Below, piece after piece: positions 1 through 9,308 of a DNA stretch of 64,000 nt. A program made the translations under genes and the position numbers. Below the pieces are notes generated by a model, which ran no database searches, had not been told where the DNA came from, and saw only the letters and a list, made by a program, of their open reading frames with translations. Where the stretch lies: NCBI GenBank assembly GCA_947625355.1, contig CANQOA010000003.1, forward strand, positions 35,033 through 99,032. The letters run 5' to 3'. The stretch comes from an uncultured Oscillospiraceae bacterium. Lineage in GTDB: Bacteria > Bacillota > Clostridia > Oscillospirales > Oscillospiraceae. How positions within the stretch are numbered: position 1 is the first letter of the stretch; each line of letters starts with the position of its first letter.

Positions 1-3000
1 CACGGCGGCTGGTCCTATGAATATGTGGGCTATGACGGCTCCTATGCCGACGCGCTGGATATGCTGCGCAGCGGAGAGGTGGACATCGTCACCTCCGTCT
101 CCAAGACGGCGGAGCGGGAGAAGGAATTCCTGTTCTCCGACCAGTCCATCGGCGTCAACTCCACCATCTTCACCGTGAAGAGCGGCAATCGGTCCATCGT
201 GGAGGGCGATTACGCCACCTATGACGGCGCCGTGGTGGGCATGCTGGAGGGCAACTCCAAGAACGCCAACTTCGAGCCGTTCGCCGCGGAGCACGGCTTC
301 TCCTTCCAGCCGGTATATTTCGCCGATCAGGACGGGCTCACCGCCGCCCTGCAGAGCGGCGAGGTGGACGCCGCCGTCACTGGCAGCCTGCGGCTGCTGG
401 AGAACGAGTGGCTGCTGGAATCCTTCGACGCCAGCCCCTTCTACATCTGCACCCGCAAGGACCGCACCGAACTGATGGCCCGGATCAATGCCGCCATCAA
501 CGAGATGGACCTGCACGAGCCCAACTGGCGGGACACCCTCCATGAGACCTACTACGCCACCGATCAGGACGGCTCCATCATCATGAACGCCGGCGAGCGG
601 GCCTTCCTGGAGGAGCACCAGGCCTCGGGCCAGCCCCTGCGGCTGCTGTTCAACCCCGACCGCATCCCCTATTGCTATTTCCGGGACGGGGAAGCCTGCG
701 GCATCCTCCCCGCCCTCTTCGACTCCCTGGCCCAGCGTCTGGGCTTGAACTACGAGTTCATCCCGGTAAAGGACCGGACCGAGTACTATGCCCTCCGGGC
801 GGCCGGGGCGGCGGATGTCGTGCTGGATTTCACCGGGGATTACTATCTGGCCGAGGAAGAAGGCTATAAGATCACGGTCCCCTACTACCACACCAACTTC
901 GCCCGTCTGACTCTGGACGGCTTCACCGGGACGGTGGAGCGGCTGGCGATGCTGGAGCGGGCCGACGCCATCAACAGCCTGGTCGCGGACCGCTATCCCG
1001 ACGAGGCGCTCCTGCTGTGCGACAACACGGACGACTGCATCCAGGCGGTGCTGGACGGCGAGGCCGACGCCACCATCCTCTACGCCTACACGGCCGAGAG
1101 CTATGTCCGGCGGGACGTCCGCAACCGGCTGACGTCCGTCGTCTTTGGGGACACCACCCTGTCCTATGCCGTGGGCGAGGGTGTCCACGGCGGCCGCTAT
1201 CTGCTGTCCCTGCTGGACAAGGGAGCGGACAGCTTTACCGACGCGGAGATGGACGCCCTCCTGTCCCGGGAGTTCGACGCCGGACAGGAAAACAACGTCA
1301 GTCTGGTCGCCTTCCTGTACCGGAACCCGATCTACAGCGTGATGGGCGCCATCCTGATCCTGCTGTTCCTCTTCGCCCTGGTCATGCTGGCCGTGCGGAC
1401 CAACAACCAGCGGCAGCTGAAGAAAAAGATCGCCCTGGCCACCAGCGAGCTGGAGAACAAGACCCAGGAGCTGACCCAGGCTCTCCAGGCGGCGGGCGCC
1501 GCCAACCGGGCCAAGACCACCTTCCTCAACAACATGTCCCACGACATCCGCACGCCCATGAACGCCATCATCGGCTATACGGCCCTGACCACCGCCCATC
1601 TGGACAACAAGGAGCGCGCCCAGGATTACCTGTCCAAGATCGCCCAGGCGTCCAACCATCTGCTCAGCCTCATCAACGACGTGCTGGACATGAGCCGCAT
1701 CGAGTCGGGCAAGGTCACCATCAACGAGCGGCAGGAGAATCTGGCGGAGATCCTGCAGAGCCTGCGGAACATCATCCAGTCCGATATCCACGCCAAGGGC
1801 ATGGAGCTGTTCATCGACACGGTGGACGTGTCGGACGAGGAGATCTACTGCGACAAGCTGCGGCTCAACCAGATCCTCCTGAACCTGGCCTCCAACGCCA
1901 TCAAATTCACCCCCACCGGCGGCACCATCGCCATCCGGGTCACCCAAAAGCCCGCCAGCTCTCCCAAGCGGGCCCTCTACGAGTTCCGGGTCAGCGACAC
2001 CGGCATCGGCATGAGCCCGGAATTTGCCAAGACCGTGTTCGAGCCCTTCACCCGTGAGGAATCCTCCACCGTCAGCGGCATCCAGGGCACCGGCCTGGGC
2101 ATGGCCATCACCAAGAACATCGTGGACATGATGGGCGGCACCATCCGCGTGGAGAGCGAGCCCGACAAGGGCACCACCTTCACCGTGACGCTGGAGCTGC
2201 GCCTCGCCGGCGCCCACCAGGAGATGGAGCCCATCGCGGAGCTGAACGGCTTCCGGGGCCTGGTGGTGGACGACGACATGGTCTGCTGCCAGAGCGTGTC
2301 CAAGATGCTCCGGCAGATCGGCATGCGGGCGGAATGGGCCCCCTCCGGCCGGGAGGCCATCGCCCGCACCAACGAGGCCGTGGACCTGGGCGACCCCTTC
2401 GAGGTCTACATCGTGGACTGGTCCATGCCTGAGCTGAGCGGCATCGAGACCGTCCGCCAGATCCGCAGGATCGTGGGCGAGGACTCCCCCATCATCCTCA
2501 TGTCCGCCTACGACTGGTCGGACATCGAGCAGGAGGCCCGCCAGGCCGGGGTCACCGGCTTCATCAGCAAGCCGCTGTTCGCCTCCGACCTCCACCACAC
2601 TCTGGAGCGCAGCCTGGGCCGCGCCGAGGAGGACGCGCCCGCACAAAAGTCCGCGCTTCCCCCCGAGGAGAGCTTCGCGGGCAAGCGCATCCTCCTGGCC
2701 GAGGACAACGAGCTCAACCGGGAGATCGCCGCCGAGATCCTGCAGGAGGCCGGCTTCCAGGTGGAATGCGCCGAAAACGGCCAGCAGGCCTGCGACATGG
2801 TCCGCCAGTCCCAGCCGGGGTATTATGACCTGGTCCTCATGGACATCCAGATGCCCATCCTGGACGGCTACGCCGCCACCCGGATCATCCGCGCCATGGA
2901 GGATCCGGCTCTGGCCGGGCTGCCCATCATCGCCATGACCGCCAACGCCTTCGAGGAGGACCGGGAGCTGGCCCTGGAGGCGGGTATGAACGGCCACCTG

Positions 3001-3066
3001 GCCAAACCCATCGATCTGCAAAAAATGATGGCTCTGCTGCGGGAGCTGTTCAGCAAGAAGAACTGA
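1..3066 (+). CDS. Hybrid sensor histidine kinase with two solute-binding sensor domains (5' truncated by window)
   Basis: The reading frame is already open at base 1, so the N-terminus lies outside the window; the first in-window start is GTG at 25 and residue numbers count from it. Two SBP_bac_3-type periplasmic-binding modules (about 1-165 and 200-420) precede one membrane segment (about 436-458) and a short coiled coil. Then come HisKA with phospho-acceptor His506 in a SHDIRTPMN motif, HATPase_c with an N-box near 617-627 and G-boxes DTGIGM and GTGLGM, and two receiver domains with acceptor aspartates near 798 and 940. The layout is that of EvgS/BvgS-like phosphorelay kinases: an extracellular amino-acid-like ligand would set autophosphorylation. 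No response regulator gene lies beside it, so its target is unknown. A 13-bp hairpin follows the stop codon. Confidence 0.93.
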   Translation, partial: HGGWSYEYVGYDGSYADALDMLRSGEVDIVTSVSKTAEREKEFLFSDQSIGVNSTIFTVKSGNRSIVEGDYATYDGAVVGMLEGNSKNANFEPFAAEHGFSFQPVYFADQDGLTAALQSGEVDAAVTGSLRLLENEWLLESFDASPFYICTRKDRTELMARINAAINEMDLHEPNWRDTLHETYYATDQDGSIIMNAGERAFLEEHQASGQPLRLLFNPDRIPYCYFRDGEACGILPALFDSLAQRLGLNYEFIPVKDRTEYYALRAAGAADVVLDFTGDYYLAEEEGYKITVPYYHTNFARLTLDGFTGTVERLAMLERADAINSLVADRYPDEALLLCDNTDDCIQAVLDGEADATILYAYTAESYVRRDVRNRLTSVVFGDTTLSYAVGEGVHGGRYLLSLLDKGADSFTDAEMDALLSREFDAGQENNVSLVAFLYRNPIYSVMGAILILLFLFALVMLAVRTNNQRQLKKKIALATSELENKTQELTQALQAAGAANRAKTTFLNNMSHDIRTPMNAIIGYTALTTAHLDNKERAQDYLSKIAQASNHLLSLINDVLDMSRIESGKVTINERQENLAEILQSLRNIIQSDIHAKGMELFIDTVDVSDEEIYCDKLRLNQILLNLASNAIKFTPTGGTIAIRVTQKPASSPKRALYEFRVSDTGIGMSPEFAKTVFEPFTREESSTVSGIQGTGLGMAITKNIVDMMGGTIRVESEPDKGTTFTVTLELRLAGAHQEMEPIAELNGFRGLVVDDDMVCCQSVSKMLRQIGMRAEWAPSGREAIARTNEAVDLGDPFEVYIVDWSMPELSGIETVRQIRRIVGEDSPIILMSAYDWSDIEQEARQAGVTGFISKPLFASDLHHTLERSLGRAEEDAPAQKSALPPEESFAGKRILLAEDNELNREIAAEILQEAGFQVECAENGQQACDMVRQSQPGYYDLVLMDIQMPILDGYAATRIIRAMEDPALAGLPIIAMTANAFEEDRELALEAGMNGHLAKPIDLQKMMALLRELFSKKN

Positions 3067-3073
3067 TCCTATC

Positions 3074-3107
3074 CGCCGCGCCCCGGCGCATGGTCCGGGG
3101 CGCGGCG
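3074..3107 (+). terminator. GC-rich hairpin after the sensor kinase
   Basis: A perfect 13-bp stem (3074-3086 with 3095-3107) and 8-nt loop begins 8 bases after the kinase stop. It lacks a T-tract, so it may be a weak terminator or an mRNA 3'-end stabiliser. Confidence 0.5.
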
Positions 3108-3293
3108 GCGCATCTGTGGTTCAAAGCGCCGTCCCCCACTTTTATCTCCATGTTGGCTGGATCGCGCGTTTCTTTCAACACATTTCTCCCGTTTTTTCAG
3201 GTTTTCCCGCACATCTCCCCCACCGCGACGTACACAAGCGCCGCCCTCCCAGACAAAAACCGCCGCCCTTCGGCAAAAGCCAGGGGCGGTTTA

Positions 3294-3322
3294 TTGACGA
3301 ATCTGTTTTTTTGCTGTATAAT
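3294..3322 (+). promoter_or_regulatory. Consensus sigma-A promoter for the acyltransferase-like gene
   Basis: TTGACG (3294-3299), a 17-bp spacer and a perfect TATAAT (3317-3322) lie 43 bp upstream of the ATG at 3365. Confidence 0.82.
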
Positions 3323-3364
3323 CAGGGTGACATAAAATCGGAATCGGTCAACACGGAGGTGCTT

Positions 3365-4249
3365 ATGGCAGAACAATTCGCCCGGCGGCGTATGACCGAC
3401 CGGCGGGACGGCCGGCGGCTGCGCACCATCTCGCCCATCTTCCAGCTGTCGCCCTTTACCATGCTCTCCCCCGCCGACGCCACCAACAGCTTCGTGGACG
3501 CGGTGGATGTGGCGCCCATAGAGGCCTGGCTCCGTGCCCGCCGCCGGGAGGGCGACGACCTCATCTCCCTGCCCCATGTGGTCATTGCCGCCTATGTGCG
3601 CATGCTGTCGCTGCGCCCGGCCATGAACCGGTTCGTGGCCGGACGGTTCATCTATGCCCGCAACAGCATCGACATCGTCCTGTCCCCCGGCGGCTCCGGC
3701 GGCGCCGACGCCGCCGGGATGAGCTTCACCGTCCGGTTCCAGCCCACCGACACGGTCTATGACGTCTGCCGCAAGATCAGCGCCAGGTTGGACAACCTCA
3801 AGGCCGACCAGTCCTCCGACCGGCTGGAGCGCCTGGCCGCCACGCTGGTAAAGACGCCCCGGTTCATCCTCCGGGCCGCCGTGGGCGTGATGCGCTGGCT
3901 GGACTATCACGGCTGGCTCCGCCCCAGCGTCACCGTCAGCAGCCCCTACCACGGCTCCGCCGTCATCTCCGACGAGGGCGGGTTCCATCTGCCCCCTGTC
4001 CGACGCAGCATCAACAGTCTGGGCAGCCTGCCGGTGAGCCTGTCCCTGGGCCGGGTCCGCGCCGCCCTGGAGCTGGACAAGTCCGGCCAGGTGCTGGAGC
4101 GCCGGTACATGGACATGGCCGTCAGCTATGACAGCCGCATCGCCGACAGCGCCTATGTGGGCTCGGCGTTCCGCTATTTCCGCTATTACCTCGCCAACCC
4201 GGAGGCCCTGGAGACGCCTCCGGAGCGGGTCAACGAGGACGCGCTCTGA
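3365..4249 (+). CDS. 2-oxoacid dehydrogenase E2 / chloramphenicol acetyltransferase-like protein
   Basis: 294 residues from the ATG at 3365, chosen because GGAGG lies just upstream; the longer open frame has no ribosome site. The sequence resembles the catalytic domain of dihydrolipoamide acyltransferases and CAT (FxDAVDVAPIEAWL, HVVIAAYVRML and the C-terminal SYDSRIADSAYVGS segment). It has no lipoyl or E1-binding domain, so it is not a pyruvate dehydrogenase E2. The family catalytic motif is HxxxDG; here the aligned segment reads DSRIADS, so the general-base His is missing. It may bind an acyl-CoA or have lost activity. The transcript is monocistronic, with a consensus promoter before it and a strong terminator after it. 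Confidence 0.7.
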   Translation: MAEQFARRRMTDRRDGRRLRTISPIFQLSPFTMLSPADATNSFVDAVDVAPIEAWLRARRREGDDLISLPHVVIAAYVRMLSLRPAMNRFVAGRFIYARNSIDIVLSPGGSGGADAAGMSFTVRFQPTDTVYDVCRKISARLDNLKADQSSDRLERLAATLVKTPRFILRAAVGVMRWLDYHGWLRPSVTVSSPYHGSAVISDEGGFHLPPVRRSINSLGSLPVSLSLGRVRAALELDKSGQVLERRYMDMAVSYDSRIADSAYVGSAFRYFRYYLANPEALETPPERVNEDAL

Positions 4250-4259
4250 CATCGCGGCA

Positions 4260-4298
4260 AACGGCCGCCTCCCCTTTGCGGGGAGGCGGCCGTTTTTT
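4260..4298 (+). terminator. Intrinsic terminator between acyltransferase-like gene and degV (convergent)
   Basis: Perfect 15-bp stem (4260-4274 with 4280-4294), 5-nt loop, then a T run ending at 4298. It faces the plus-strand gene; the minus-strand DegV gene ends at 4302, so it may serve both. Confidence 0.9.
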
Positions 4299-4301
4299 CG
4301 C

Positions 4302-5144
4302 TCATTTTCGGTAAAACAGGATGCCCAGGGTACCGGGCCCGCAGTGGCAGCTGACGGTACAGCCGGCCCGGGTATGGATGATCTCCTTGAAATCGCCCCG
4401 CTCCCGGACAGCGCGCTCCGCCGCGGCCCGGCAGCTCTCGTCGATGCCCGAGTCGGTGATGAAGATGCGGCCGGTGTCCACCCCGGACATGTCCCCCAGC
4501 CGGTCCCGGACATAGGCCTCGATGCACTCCTCCATCCGGCCCCGGTATTTCTTTCCCACGCCCATGGCCCCGTCCTTGACGAAGATGCAGGGGTGGAGAT
4601 GGAGCAGGTTGGCGCCCATGGCCGCCAGGGCCGTGCAGCGCCCGCCCCGGCGCAGATAGTCCAGGGTGCTGACCACGAAGCTCACGTCCAGCTTCTCCCG
4701 CTTCTCCTCCAGGGCCGCTTTGATATCCGCCGCGCCCATCCCCGCCGCCGCCATATCACAGGCGTCCAGCACCAGGTGGCCGATCCCGGTGGACAGATTG
4801 CGGCTGTCCACCACATACACGTTCCCCAGCTCCTCTGCGGCGATGCATGCGTTCTGGTAGCAGGCGGACATATCGCTGCTGATGGTGAAGTGGACGACGG
4901 CGTCATGGTCCCGCAGCTGCGCGCCGAACACGTCCAGATAGTCCTGCACGTTCACCGCCGAGGTGGACCCCAGCTGGCCGCAGGCGGCGATCTTCTCATA
5001 GAGCGCATCGGGGCTGATCTCCGTCCCGTCCTTGAAGCTCTCCCCGGCGCAGGACACCGTCAGCGGCACGATGGTGATGTCATGGGCGGCCACCAGCTCC
5101 GGCGTCAGATCGCAGGTGCTGTCCGCGGTCACTTTGATCTTCAT
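4302..5144 (-). CDS. DegV family fatty-acid-binding protein
   Basis: 280 residues beginning MKIKVTADSTCDLTPELV, the hallmark N-terminus of DegV/FakB proteins. These bind a fatty acid in a two-domain fold and present it to the kinase FakA for incorporation into phospholipid. Family signatures visible include TADSTCDL, TSAVNVQDYLD and VVDSRNLSTGIGHLV. The ATG at 5144 has AAAGGAG about 7 nt upstream. It lies 34 bp downstream of the exported heptad-repeat gene with no terminator between, so it is probably the last gene of the MMPL operon. Substrate and kinase partner cannot be told from this window. Confidence 0.92.
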   Translation of the reverse strand: MKIKVTADSTCDLTPELVAAHDITIVPLTVSCAGESFKDGTEISPDALYEKIAACGQLGSTSAVNVQDYLDVFGAQLRDHDAVVHFTISSDMSACYQNACIAAEELGNVYVVDSRNLSTGIGHLVLDACDMAAAGMGAADIKAALEEKREKLDVSFVVSTLDYLRRGGRCTALAAMGANLLHLHPCIFVKDGAMGVGKKYRGRMEECIEAYVRDRLGDMSGVDTGRIFITDSGIDESCRAAAERAVRERGDFKEIIHTRAGCTVSCHCGPGTLGILFYRK

Positions 5145-5178
5145 GGGGATCTCCTTTCTGTCTGTCGCATCCCGATCC

Positions 5179-7059
5179 TCACCGGAACAGGTCTGTCAAT
5201 TTCTCCCAAAAATTCAGCTCCGGCTCCTCCGCCTCTTCCTGCGGCGCCGGCGCGGGCACCTGGATAGGCGCCGTGCGGAGGACGAACTGCACGCTCCGTA
5301 TGTTCACGTTGTCCGCCGACACGAAGGAGACCGTCTCCCCCGTCCCGCCGGAGAAGGACGCCAGCAGCTCGTCGATCTTGTCCTGGATGCGGCCGTCGAT
5401 CCCGTCGGTCCTCTCCCGCATGGCGGCGGTCCCGTCGGCCAGGTCCGCCGCGCCGGTATCCGCCAGAACGATCCCGTCGGCCAAGTCCGCCGCGCCGGTA
5501 CCGAGCTTCCCCGCCCCGGCGGACAGGGTGTCGCCGCCGGATGCCAGGCTGGCCGCGCCGGAGGTGATGGCGCCAAAGCTGGCGTTCAGCTGGTCGGCCC
5601 CGGCCGTATAGGCGCTGACGCCGGTGCTGAGGGTCTGGGCGCCCGCCGCCAGGGCGTCCACCGCGCCCTTCAGCTGGGCGATGACCGCCGCCGGGTCCGC
5701 CAACGTCACCGCCAGCGCCTGGACGGCGGTGTCAAAGGCGGCGCAGTTGGCCTGCAGCTCCGCCGCGCCGGCGGACAGCTGATCCACCGCGGCCGTGAGG
5801 CTGGGCAGGGCCGAGAGGACCAGCGCATCCTGCTGCAGCACGGCGGCCGCATCGTTCAGCAGGGCCTGGGTCCCCTCGTCCGGAGCCGCCGCGGCGGCGT
5901 TCCGGAGAGATGCGGCGGTCGCGTTGTTGGCCGCGGCCAGCTCGCTCATGTCGGGGATGCTCTGCCGGAGGGACGCTAGCCCGCTCGCCAGCTGGTCCAC
6001 GCCCGCCCGGATCTGGGCAGACGCCGCGGTGAGGGCGCTCACGTCGCCCCCGGACAGGCCGGTGCCGGCCAGCTGGCTCTGCAGGGCCTGCAGCCCCGTC
6101 AGGATCTGGGAAGCGCCGGCGTTCAGGGACGCGGACTGGCCGCTCAGCGAGGAGAGGCCCGATTTGACCGTGGCCGCGCCGGCGCTCAGCTCCCGCGCGC
6201 CCTGGGCCAGATTTGCCGCCCCGGACTGGACCGTGGCCGCGCCGGCGCTCAGCTCCTCCGCCCCGCCGGACAGCTCCGCCGTCCCCGAGGCCAGGGCCGC
6301 GGCCCCGTCGTCCAGGGCCGCCACCGCGTCTATCAGCTCCCGGACCTGATCCATGAGCTCCCCGTCGTCCACCTCCACGGACAGGTTCATGGCTACGCCG
6401 TTCAGGGAGATTCCCTCCATCTCAAAGTCCGTCACCCGCGCGGTGATCTGGGTATCCAGCCCCCGGCCGGGCAGGACCGTATAGGTCAGCTGCTTGTCGC
6501 CGCCCACATTGGCCACCGTGGCGTCCGCCGCCGTGATATCCTCGCAGCGGTCGGTGTCCAGGGTCAGGGACACCTGCAGGGCATAATTCTCAAAGAAGTC
6601 CCCTGGGCAGGCGTCGTTTTTCTCCACCGTCAGAGTGATGAGCATTTCCCCGCTCTTTCCCGCCAGCTCTTCCGCCGTCAGCTCCGCCCCATCCAGATAA
6701 TAGTGTATCGCCACCGTCCAGGGCATCACATCCTCCGCCAGGCGACCCTCATAATAGAGCTTCCCGGCGCCCACGCTGGCGCTGACGCGCCCGTCAGCAT
6801 AGGTCAGCTCGTCGGTGGTGGTCATGTTCCGCACGGAGACATAGTCGCCATAGTCCACGATCTCACCGGCCTGCGCCAGGTCGAAGATGTTTACCACGTT
6901 GATCTGCTCCACCGCGCCGGTCCCGTCCAGACTGACGTACACCACCTCCTCTTTGGAGGTGTTTGGCTCCGCCGCCAGCGCCGCCGGCGTCAGGCACAGC
7001 ATCCCCGCCGTCACCGTCAGGATCAGCGCGGTCAGCTTCTGGAAGCTCCTGTGTTTCAT
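5179..7059 (-). CDS. Exported Ala/Gly-rich heptad-repeat protein partnered with MMPL (YhgE/Pip-like repeats)
   Basis: 626 residues from the ATG at 7059. This start gives a clean signal peptide (MKHRSFQKLTALILTVTAG, cleavage after ALAA) and has GAGGAGGG upstream; the longer frame has neither. After a beta-rich N-terminal region (to about 210) comes a very long stretch of the type L-x-x-G-A/T-x-x-L (LSGGAEELSAGAATV and similar), as in the spacer of YhgE/Pip proteins, predicted to be an extended helical rod outside the membrane. Unlike YhgE it has no C-terminal membrane helices and ends in an acidic tail, ELNFWEKLTDLFR. Its start lies 197 bp inside the upstream MMPL frame. Probably an accessory subunit of that transporter. 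Confidence 0.75.
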   Translation of the reverse strand: MKHRSFQKLTALILTVTAGMLCLTPAALAAEPNTSKEEVVYVSLDGTGAVEQINVVNIFDLAQAGEIVDYGDYVSVRNMTTTDELTYADGRVSASVGAGKLYYEGRLAEDVMPWTVAIHYYLDGAELTAEELAGKSGEMLITLTVEKNDACPGDFFENYALQVSLTLDTDRCEDITAADATVANVGGDKQLTYTVLPGRGLDTQITARVTDFEMEGISLNGVAMNLSVEVDDGELMDQVRELIDAVAALDDGAAALASGTAELSGGAEELSAGAATVQSGAANLAQGARELSAGAATVKSGLSSLSGQSASLNAGASQILTGLQALQSQLAGTGLSGGDVSALTAASAQIRAGVDQLASGLASLRQSIPDMSELAAANNATAASLRNAAAAAPDEGTQALLNDAAAVLQQDALVLSALPSLTAAVDQLSAGAAELQANCAAFDTAVQALAVTLADPAAVIAQLKGAVDALAAGAQTLSTGVSAYTAGADQLNASFGAITSGAASLASGGDTLSAGAGKLGTGAADLADGIVLADTGAADLADGTAAMRERTDGIDGRIQDKIDELLASFSGGTGETVSFVSADNVNIRSVQFVLRTAPIQVPAPAPQEEAEEPELNFWEKLTDLFR

Positions 7060-9142
7060 TTTCCGATGGTCCCTCCTCAAGAGAAGTCTGCTCCTTCGCC
7101 GGACCCTTTCCGCCCCGGCGGAGGATGAGCCGGTCAAACGCCGCCAGCAGTCCCGGCAGCACAAAGATCACGATCACCACGGAGAAGATCGCGCCGCGCC
7201 CCAGCAGCAGTCCCAGCTGGGCCAGCAGCTGGTTGGTGGAGACCGCCCCCATCAGCAGCCCCACCACCGTCAGCACGCTGCCGGAGGTGAGGATGGACAC
7301 GGTCACGCCGGACACGGTCCGCACCACCGCCGTTTTCCGGTCCATGCGCAGCCGATTCTCCCGGTACCGGTCCGTCAGCAGGATGGCATAGTCCACCGTG
7401 GCCCCCAGCTGGATCGCGCTGATGATCAGATAGGTGATATAAAAGATGGGCTTGTCGGTGAAATAGGGCACCGCCAGGTTCAGCCAGATGGCCGTCTCGA
7501 TGCTCAGCACCAATATCACCGGCAGCACCAGCGACCGCATGGTCAGCAGCAGCACCAAAAACACCGCCCCGATGGCCAGCAGGTTCACCTTCACCATGTC
7601 GGCCGTGACCGTATCCATCAGGTCGTAGGTGCTCACGCCCTCGCCGGCCAGATAGTACGCCCCCGGATAGTACCGCTCCGCCGCGGCGCGGACCGCCTCC
7701 ACCAGCGCGAAGGTCTCCTTCCCCTCATAGGGCACGTCCACGGAGATCACCATCCGGCTGTGCTCGTCCGACTCCAGCTGGTCCAGCGTGGCCGCGTCCA
7801 GATACTCCATGGGCACCTCCGCCCCGGCGCTGTCCACATAGGAGATGACGCCAGTCACGTGGTCCAGACCGTGCAGGTCCCGGGACAGGGCCGTCTGGGT
7901 GGCCGTGTCCCCCTTGGGCACCAGCAGCACATAGGTGTCGCTCTCGCCAAAGACCTGGCGGATGGCGTCCATATCGCTGCCCAGCTGGGTGTCCGGCCCG
8001 AAGATGTGGGACGCGCCGTAGTAGTAGTCGTTGGCGTTGGAGGCCAGATACACCGGCGCGATGATGAGCAAAAACAGGCACACCATGGGGATCGCCATCC
8101 GGCGGACCGCCCGGCCGAACCGGTCGAAGCTGGGCATAAAGCTCCTGTGCCGGGTCTTGTCCACGGCCTTGCAGCAGCCCAGCAGCACGCTGGGCATGAA
8201 CAGGAACACCGTCACCAGGCTGATGGCCACGCCCTTGGCCAGGGCCAGGCCCAGGTCCGGCCCGATCCGGAACCGCATCAGCGCCAGCGCCACGAACCCG
8301 ATCACCGTGGTCAGCCCGCTGGACACGATGGACGAGGCGGACAGGCAAAGGGCGTTCACCATGGCCTCCTCCCGGTCGTCGGTGAGCAGGCGGCACTCGT
8401 CGAACCGGTGGATCAAAAACACCGAGTAGTCCAGCGACACCGCCAGCTGCAGGATATTCCCCGCGGCGTTGGTGACGAAGGAGATCTCCCTGAAGATCAG
8501 GTTGGTGCCGGCGTTGATGACCACCGCCACCCCCAGGCCGCCCAGCACCAGCACCGGCTCCAGCCAGGAGGTCATGGTCAGCAGCAGCACCACCAGCGCG
8601 AAAGCGATGCCGCCGACGGCGATGACATGGATCTCCGCCAGCGTGCTGGTGGTGGCTACCGCCGTGGAGACCGCGCTGCCGCTCATGGCGGCGCCATCCC
8701 CCACGATGGCCCGGATGGCCGGGATGGCGTCGATGCAGCGCTCCTCGTCCACCGTCACGGACAGCAGCGCCGTCCCGTCCCGGTAATAGGTCTCCAGCAC
8801 TGCGCTGTCCACCGTCGCCAGCGGCACCGTCACGTCGACCGCGTCGTCCAGCCACGTCACACCCAGCACCCCGTCCACGGCGGCGATGCTCTTCTTATAT
8901 TCCAGCGCCTGGGGCACCGTCACGTCCGGGATCATCACCCGGGCGTTGGGGATGCCGCCGCCGAATTCGTCCGCCATGACGTTCACGGCCACGGTAGAGG
9001 GGCTGTCCGGCGGCAGATAGTCGTTCATGTCATAGTTCACCGCCACCATGCCCCAGGCCGCCAGGCACACCGCGAACCCCAGGGCAAACAGCGCCATGAT
9101 CCACCGCCTGCGGCGGACCACGCCGGTGAAAAATCCTCTCAC
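6863..9142 (-). CDS. MMPL/RND superfamily membrane transporter
   Basis: 759 residues from GTG at 9142, preceded by AGAGGGGGGAG; the longer frame starting at 9220 would run through the promoter. It begins with one membrane segment (WIMALFALGFAVCLAAWG) and a large extracellular loop, followed by two sets of five to six helices separated by a second loop, the duplicated RND/MMPL layout. Conserved features include LDYSVFLIHRF and VDYAILLTDRYREN at the starts of the helix bundles. Members export lipids or hydrophobic compounds using the proton gradient. The last 65 residues are low-complexity and overlap the next gene, so the true C-terminus may be near residue 690. It is divergent from tetR and probably repressed by it. 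Confidence 0.88.
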   Translation of the reverse strand: MRGFFTGVVRRRRWIMALFALGFAVCLAAWGMVAVNYDMNDYLPPDSPSTVAVNVMADEFGGGIPNARVMIPDVTVPQALEYKKSIAAVDGVLGVTWLDDAVDVTVPLATVDSAVLETYYRDGTALLSVTVDEERCIDAIPAIRAIVGDGAAMSGSAVSTAVATTSTLAEIHVIAVGGIAFALVVLLLTMTSWLEPVLVLGGLGVAVVINAGTNLIFREISFVTNAAGNILQLAVSLDYSVFLIHRFDECRLLTDDREEAMVNALCLSASSIVSSGLTTVIGFVALALMRFRIGPDLGLALAKGVAISLVTVFLFMPSVLLGCCKAVDKTRHRSFMPSFDRFGRAVRRMAIPMVCLFLLIIAPVYLASNANDYYYGASHIFGPDTQLGSDMDAIRQVFGESDTYVLLVPKGDTATQTALSRDLHGLDHVTGVISYVDSAGAEVPMEYLDAATLDQLESDEHSRMVISVDVPYEGKETFALVEAVRAAAERYYPGAYYLAGEGVSTYDLMDTVTADMVKVNLLAIGAVFLVLLLTMRSLVLPVILVLSIETAIWLNLAVPYFTDKPIFYITYLIISAIQLGATVDYAILLTDRYRENRLRMDRKTAVVRTVSGVTVSILTSGSVLTVVGLLMGAVSTNQLLAQLGLLLGRGAIFSVVIVIFVLPGLLAAFDRLILRRGGKGPAKEQTSLEEGPSENETQELPEADRADPDGDGGDAVPDAGGAGGGAKHLQRGGGVRQSGRDRRGGADQRGKHLRPGAGR

Positions 9143-9173
9143 GCCGCTCCCCCCCTCTCTTTCATAGTCTATT

Positions 9174-9201
9174 ATTATAATCCCTATCCCGCCGGTGGAA
9201 A
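9174..9201 (-). promoter_or_regulatory. Probable promoter of the MMPL operon
   Basis: On the minus strand, TATAAT (9174-9179) is preceded by TTTCCA (9196-9201) with a 16-bp spacer. The -10 is perfect and the -35 weak, as expected for a repressible promoter. Confidence 0.6.
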
Positions 9202-9226
9202 ATGGGCAATATGCCCCCACTTGTGT

Positions 9227-9263
9227 AATTACCGGACAAAACAGCCCATTTTGTCCGGTAATT
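9227..9263. promoter_or_regulatory. Palindromic operator between MMPL and tetR
   Basis: Perfect 15-bp inverted repeat AATTACCGGACAAAA / TTTTGTCCGGTAATT (9227-9241 and 9249-9263) separated by 7 bp. It lies between the two divergent promoters and ends 3 bp before the tetR -35 box. Size, symmetry and position fit a TetR-family binding site controlling both directions. Confidence 0.75.
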
Positions 9264-9266
9264 TTA

Positions 9267-9295
9267 TTGACGCCGGCGGGAGCTGGCCGTATAAT
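9267..9295 (+). promoter_or_regulatory. Consensus promoter of tetR
   Basis: TTGACG (9267-9272), 17-bp spacer, TATAAT (9290-9295). The transcript would have a leader of about 110 nt before the ATG at 9412. Confidence 0.82.
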
Positions 9296-9308
9296 AATGA
9301 GTGTCTGG

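Noticed and set aside
3240..3290. Hairpin-like GCC/GGC segment upstream of the acyltransferase-like gene
   Set aside because: Pairing is short and interrupted; too weak to call a terminator.
5400..6300. Repetitive GCC/GGC-rich DNA that looks like a repeat array
   Set aside because: It encodes the L-x-x-G-A heptad repeats of the exported protein; no constant repeat and spacer pattern, so not a CRISPR.
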